Origin: Ichthyophonus hoferi
Taxonomy: Eukaryota > Opisthokonta > Ichthyosporea > Ichthyophonida > Ichthyophonidae
NCBI GenBank assembly: GCA_002751075.1
Contig: NAOQ01000447.1
Location: forward strand, 32,778-44,878
Length of the DNA: 12,101 nucleotides
Direction of reading: 5' to 3'
Shown in pieces: positions 8,243 through 12,101 of this stretch. Made by a program: the position numbers and the translations under genes. A model generated the notes under the pieces. It saw only the letters and a list, made by a program, of their open reading frames with translations, did not search any database and had not been told where the DNA came from. Every line of letters begins with the position of its first letter. The stretch's first letter is position 1.

Positions 8243-9007
8243 TAGCAATGTACAATATCATTGGCTGTACGTGCACGCAGTATATCTATATACAGAACCA
8301 GATACACGTGGTTTCCCGTCCAGTACAACACATACCATATATATTATATAATATATATCTATCCATATATAAATATCCTCCAATCACCTCTTTTTCCACC
8401 CTCTTTCTATTTCACTTTCTTAAATGAAACCACCCATAACAGCCAATCGTAAAATCGCCCTAATTATAAAGTACTTAAGCGAGTTTTTTCCAATCAAAAT
8501 CACACAAGACAAAATTTCATAATTATATCTAATAAGATGATACATATCGCACACAACACACCAACACTGTCGCTTAGTGGAAGAATATCATGCAAATAAC
8601 CGCACATTATCCCGATAATAACATAGTTGGGCATATATCTCTCATAGTGGCATATCCTACCTGGAGGAGTCCACCTAAATTCGGTATGCAACATCATAAA
8701 GGCCTCGGTCAAGTTATCTATCTTGGTTGACTCATTTCTATTGGCCCATATATACAAGGTGAGCAATGGTCATGGGGCAACAGAGGAAGATAAAGGCATA
8801 AATAAACATGCAATTGTGATTGGTTTATTAGGGTCACTAGGAATAATGAGGTTATAATTACAAGGAAAGTGGAGCTCGTTACTAGCAATTAGTAATATAG
8901 CCAATTATAGATATCCGAGTCGCACTGCACTAATTAGCAGCAGGAATACATAAGGGCAGTAGTGAGAGTGGATAGATAGATATATAAATAGAATGGAAGG
9001 AATAGTG
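8243..9007. other. Non-coding stretch with CCAAT boxes
   Basis: CCAAT pentamers lie at 8260, 8380, 8443, 8490, 8740, 8819 and 8901, and CCAAT (8443) is followed by TATAAAG at 8465-8471. A TA-rich patch lies at 8335-8375. The 16-mer GCCAATTATAGATATC at 8900-8915 is an exact copy of 6345-6360. A POU-type octamer ATGCAAAT occurs at 8590-8597 but is expected about once by chance. Short frames on both strands (up to 97 codons) have no domains. Confidence 0.4.
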
Positions 9008-9060
9008 ATTGGAGGAATAGAGCCAATAGGATGGTATAAATAGGGGGATACATGACGTCA
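9008..9060 (+). promoter_or_regulatory. Core-promoter-like cluster: ATTGG, CCAAT, TATAAATA, TGACGTCA
   Basis: TGATTGG (9006-9012), CCAATAG (9023), TATAAATA (9035-9042) and ATGACGTCAT (9052-9061) lie within 56 bases. The order CCAAT then TATA suits transcription to the right, with a start near 9065, beside the CRE. Sequence downstream is purine-rich and has no long plus-strand frame. This is the densest set of known promoter words in the window. Confidence 0.4.
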
Positions 9061-10027
9061 TACTTCTCTTTCAGAAGGAGTTTGGAGAGGGAAAAGGAAA
9101 AAGTGGCTGAGAACTGGACAAGGGATCTGATTCGTCCTTTGGATAACAATTGGCATGCATAGCGAGCCAATAGAGGGTCTAAACCCAGCTGGAATATAGA
9201 AGGTAGTAGAAAGAATGGGTTGGATTGGATAGAAAGATAGCCTAAATAAGAAAAAAGATAATCAACCTAAATATGGTTAAATGGGGCCATATACAATAGG
9301 TAGAACATATAGTGATATAATTACAACCAATGAAATGAAATAGCTAGTTTTAATAAGAAAAATGCAAGCAATTGATTGGTACAGGTTGGTTATTCATTCA
9401 GCTCGCATAGTGCTCCAATTCAAATGATTGGTTCAATAGTTCTTTATAACCCAATAAGTGATCGACACATATCTCAACATAAAATATGTTGATAGGTAGA
9501 AATAAGATTAATAAGATTAAAGCCACTAGAGTAATGAAATAAAGCAATACAGGGTACTGACGTCATCGGGGGTGAGTTCGGTATCGGTCTGTGTACTGTG
9601 ATGTAATAAATGGGTAGGTTGGAATAGGAGAGGAAGGATGAGGACATAGTTAAAAAATACTTACATTAAGTCATAAATACGTCGCACATAAACTACGTCA
9701 TACATACGTCATACGGACACTATGTTCAATCTATAGGATACACATGCATATCTATGATGGTATGCTGCAAATAAACCAAATCCATCAATCTGTGCAATCC
9801 CCGCCCCCGTTCCTCCAATTAAAGTAACACACAAGCAGCAATAAAAACTAAGGCTACCCATACACCAATCATAAACGGAGAGAGACCTGACAGTGCGAGC
9901 AACTTTTCCTTTCTTCGCTTCTTCATTAGGGTACAGGGTGTGGGAGGGAGGCAGCGGGCCTAGAAACTGCGAATCATCTGTATGTATATGCAGGTATATG
10001 AGGGTATATAAAAGTAGGATAGTAGGA
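9061..10027. other. CCAAT- and CRE-containing non-coding stretch
   Basis: Ten CCAAT pentamers lie between 9149 and 9865. A lone perfect TGACGTCA lies at 9558-9565. Three TACGTC words occur at 9678, 9694 and 9705, the last two being full TACGTCAT sites 11 bp apart. A 7-bp hairpin (9474-9480 with 9486-9492) and a TATATAAAAG at 10005-10013 are also present. A minus-strand frame reaching in from the array to 9709 has no domain outside the repeat. Confidence 0.4.
9558..9565. promoter_or_regulatory. Isolated CRE palindrome TGACGTCA
   Basis: This is the fourth perfect CREB/ATF-type octamer in the window. Its nearest upstream CCAAT is about 100 bases away (9451), so it lacks the close pairing seen at the other three. 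Confidence 0.45.
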
Positions 10028-10714
10028 TAGGAACATAATGCAATTGTATAGCAATATAATAGTATAATAATATAAGTATAATAATACAATAATATCATAA
10101 TATAATAGTATGATAACATAACAACACAATAATATAATAGTATAATAATACAATAATATAAAAGTATAATAGCATAATAATATAATAGCACAATAGTATA
10201 ATAGTATAATAACACAGTAGTAAAATAATATAATAGTATATTAATGCAATAGTAAAATAGTATAATAATATATCAGTATAATACTATAATAGTATAATAG
10301 TGTAATAGTATAGTAGTATAATAGTATAATAGGGTAATAGTATAGTAGTATAATAATATAGTAGTATAATAGTATAATAGGGTAATAGTATAGTAGTATA
10401 ATAATATAGTAGTATAATAGTATAATAGGGTAATAGTATAGTAGTATAATAATATAGTAGTATAATAGTATAATAGGGTAATAGTATAGTAGTATAATAA
10501 TATAGTAGTATAATAGTATAATAGGGTAATAGTATAATAGTATAATAGTATAGCAGTATAATAGTATAATAGGGTAATAGTATAATAGTATAGTAGTATA
10601 ATAGTATAGTAAGGTAATAGTATAATAGTATAGTAGTATAAAAGTATAATAGTGTAATAGTATAATGGTATAGTAGTATAGTAGTATAATAGTGTAATAG
10701 TATAGTAGTATAAT
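10028..10714. repeat. 8-bp-monomer tandem array with a 48-bp higher-order repeat
   Basis: The monomer is TATAATAG with variants TATAGTAG, TATAATAA and GGTAATAG. The left part (10028-10283) is degenerate. From 10332 a block of six monomers repeats at exactly 48 bp: copies starting at 10332, 10380, 10428 and 10476 are identical, the copy at 10524 is a variant, and a 40-bp copy starts at 10572. The minus strand lacks stops in all frames (Leu/Tyr/Thr/Ile octapeptides), which explains open frames of 150-170 codons that are not genes. The four identical copies point to recent expansion. Confidence 0.95.
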
Positions 10715-12027
10715 CATATTCAATCACAACATAATATAATTTGTTCAAATTTACCTGCTACAGCCGCTAGAAATCGGATGAGTTCTTTCGCCAGCTGATT
10801 GGTCAATAAGTGTATACATAGAGAGGATAGGATAGGATGATAGTATGTATGTGTATACACAAATAGGGTGAATGGGTTAGTAAGCCGAGAGAGTAAAGTA
10901 GAGTAGAGGGGAGAGATTTAGTAGTCACAACAAAAAACCTACTGTGATAGTCTATATAGTAAGGATATATGATTATAATAGGATAGTGTAATAAGATAAG
11001 AGTACAATATTAGGACACCAAAGTTATCATTAAATATAATAGTAGAAGATAATAATAAACGAATAAACGTATAGGCCAAAACAAGGCCTTAGCCAATCAA
11101 ATTTCAGTGCACTTTTAGTTCTAATACTATATCCAATAAATAATAATCAATATAAATACAACTAATCACTAACCTGCAATATAAGCTGAAAAACATGACT
11201 AATTGTATCCCTGTGCAATAAATGCAGTCCATTTACAAACCCTATTATAGTAACTATTTCTTATGACAATATAGGTATAATTATACATACACATGATATA
11301 TTACCCATCCTAAATCCGTACACTTCAATACATTATAGCTAAAATTTCATAAAACCCCTTCACTACAGAGAGATATAGATATAGACCCCCACTATGTAAT
11401 TTACCATTTCTCCTACATATATCTACCCTGTGAGGTCCAATCAAGGCCAGGTAAGTAGATAAACCCTTAATATCATTGGTCAAGTCTAAAGTTAAAACGA
11501 GACTGATAGCCCTAACCAGTCATTGGGCCACATGTTATAAATAATATTCTTCCCCTTTAAATGAGGTCTCTCATTGACCCATGTATGACATTGATTTTAT
11601 TTTAAAGGCCTTCAGTCTTACCTCACATTGGTCATTGTCAAGGGAAGCATCCAATATCCTGGCGGCATACTACCAGCATCAACCAATCATAGCCAGTTGA
11701 TTTCGTCATCAGTACATACCAGACACAGTTACATCATCACTTAGTTTTATGTATGAATGTCTATAGGACGTTTAAATATAAAACAACTTTCTAGATATAG
11801 AATATATACATTACATATGGGAGATACAACTCAATAGAACTGCAAAAATAAATAAAAAAGTATATAAGCCTAGCATATGATTGGAAGAAAGGATTTAGAT
11901 GCTACGTTAAATTCTTAATATATATTGCAAAAGAGGCAAAACATGAGAAGATACGTAGATAGAAAAGCCTGGGTCTTGTGACAAACGTTGGATAGATGTG
12001 TATGTCATGTGTATGTATATGTGTTGC
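10715..12027. other. Non-coding right-hand stretch with CCAAT boxes
   Basis: Ten CCAAT pentamers lie between 10798 and 11880. CCAAT-TATA pairs occur at 11133/11151-11158 and at 11522/11536-11543. A short relic of the repeat family, ATAATAGGATAGTG, lies at 10976-10989. No frame of 60 codons or more and no RNA gene is visible. Confidence 0.45.
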
Positions 12028-12101
12028 ATATATATATATATAGAAGGAAACACATGCACGCATAGATATATACCTACCTATCTATCTATCTACCTACCGA
12101 T
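12028..12101. repeat. TA and TATC/TACC microsatellites at the right end
   Basis: A TA run at about 12029-12042 is followed, after a short unique stretch, by TACC and TATC tetranucleotides from about 12070. The sequence ends inside or just after this tract, so its full length is unknown. Confidence 0.8.

Larger units (their letters stand above)
3592..11884. promoter_or_regulatory. Field of about 68 CCAAT boxes on both strands
   Basis: CCAAT or ATTGG starts at 3592, 3602, 3874, 3989, 4155, 4350, 4360, 4369, 4385, 4472, 4499, 4538, 4644, 4693, 4732, 5115, 5375, 5754, 6182, 6211, 6329, 6346, 6521, 6550, 6590, 6644, 6721, 7101, 7200, 7287, 7636, 7796, 7837, 7875, 7935, 7988, 8087, 8111, 8202, 8260, 8380, 8443, 8490, 8740, 8819, 8901, 9008, 9023, 9149, 9167, 9224, 9327, 9375, 9415, 9427, 9451, 9815, 9865, 10798, 11093, 11133, 11437, 11475, 11522, 11627, 11651, 11683 and 11880. 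Twenty-one extend to CCAATCA or TGATTGG, the core bound by NF-Y (HAP2/3/5) in eukaryotes. Composition predicts roughly 17 in this span by a rough calculation. The permuted word CAACT/AGTTG occurs only about 8 times. The sites avoid the tandem arrays. That NF-Y binds here is inference. Confidence 0.6.

Noticed and set aside
7955-8248. Minus-strand 97-codon frame
   Set aside because: It crosses a CRE and several CCAAT boxes, lacks a recognisable domain, and is within chance length.
8590-8597. POU-type octamer ATGCAAAT
   Set aside because: An AT-rich octamer expected about once in the window, with no partner element.
8500-8766. Minus-strand 88-codon frame
   Set aside because: No domain, no splice-linked neighbour, and the length is near the chance limit.
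9709-10748. Minus-strand open frames of 154-168 codons rich in Leu, Tyr, Ile and Thr
   Set aside because: They are produced by the stop-free 8-bp TATAATAG array. The parts outside the array carry no domain or start context.
1-12101. CRISPR array, bacterial operon or viral element
   Set aside because: The tandem arrays have no unique spacers, and no bacterial-type gene run, capsid, polymerase or terminal-repeat structure was seen.

Overview
This is an AT-rich (about 30% GC by eye) window that reads as nuclear DNA of a eukaryote and is poor in genes. The clearest gene is an intronless nuclear-type tRNA-Thr(TGT) at 5296-5367 on the minus strand, with internal A and B boxes, no encoded CCA and a T5 Pol III terminator. 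The only protein-gene candidate is a short minus-strand gene at 984-1561, best read as two exons around an 89-nt GT-AG intron. It would encode a 162-residue tail-anchored membrane protein that I do not recognise. CCAAT boxes, TGACGTCA palindromes and an RFX X-box-like site would fit an opisthokont, but I cannot place the species.

Layout. 1-983: a TA dinucleotide run, then AT-rich sequence with no gene seen. 984-1561: the candidate gene. 1562-3590: AT-rich sequence with only weak exon-like fragments. From about 3590 the texture changes. CCAAT pentamers (either strand) become very frequent, about 68 by hand count in 3590-11900 against 3 in the first 3.5 kb, and 21 of them extend to CCAATCA, the NF-Y/HAP consensus. 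Four perfect TGACGTCA (CRE) octamers lie in the same territory. Composite clusters sit at 4155-4186, 4339-4389, 7988-8019, 8202-8242 and 9008-9060. An A-rich tail-like tract at 5157-5217 lies just 3' of the tRNA gene.

Tandem repeats interrupt the right-hand part: 13 units of 16 bp (5847-6054), an irregular TA-rich array (6958-7086), 11 units of 18 bp (7317-7525), and a long 8-bp-monomer array with a 48-bp higher-order repeat (10028-10714). These arrays contain almost no CCAAT. Because their periods and composition avoid stop codons, they create long but meaningless open frames on one or both strands.

No protein-coding gene can be supported from about 5.4 kb to the end. That stretch is dense in promoter-type words and simple arrays but has no visible product. 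The most interesting signal is therefore regulatory: a roughly 8-kb field of CCAAT boxes with CRE, TATA and X-box-like partners. It could be enhancer/promoter clusters, promoters of very small non-coding transcripts, or a recombination or replication landscape. The sequence alone does not decide between these.
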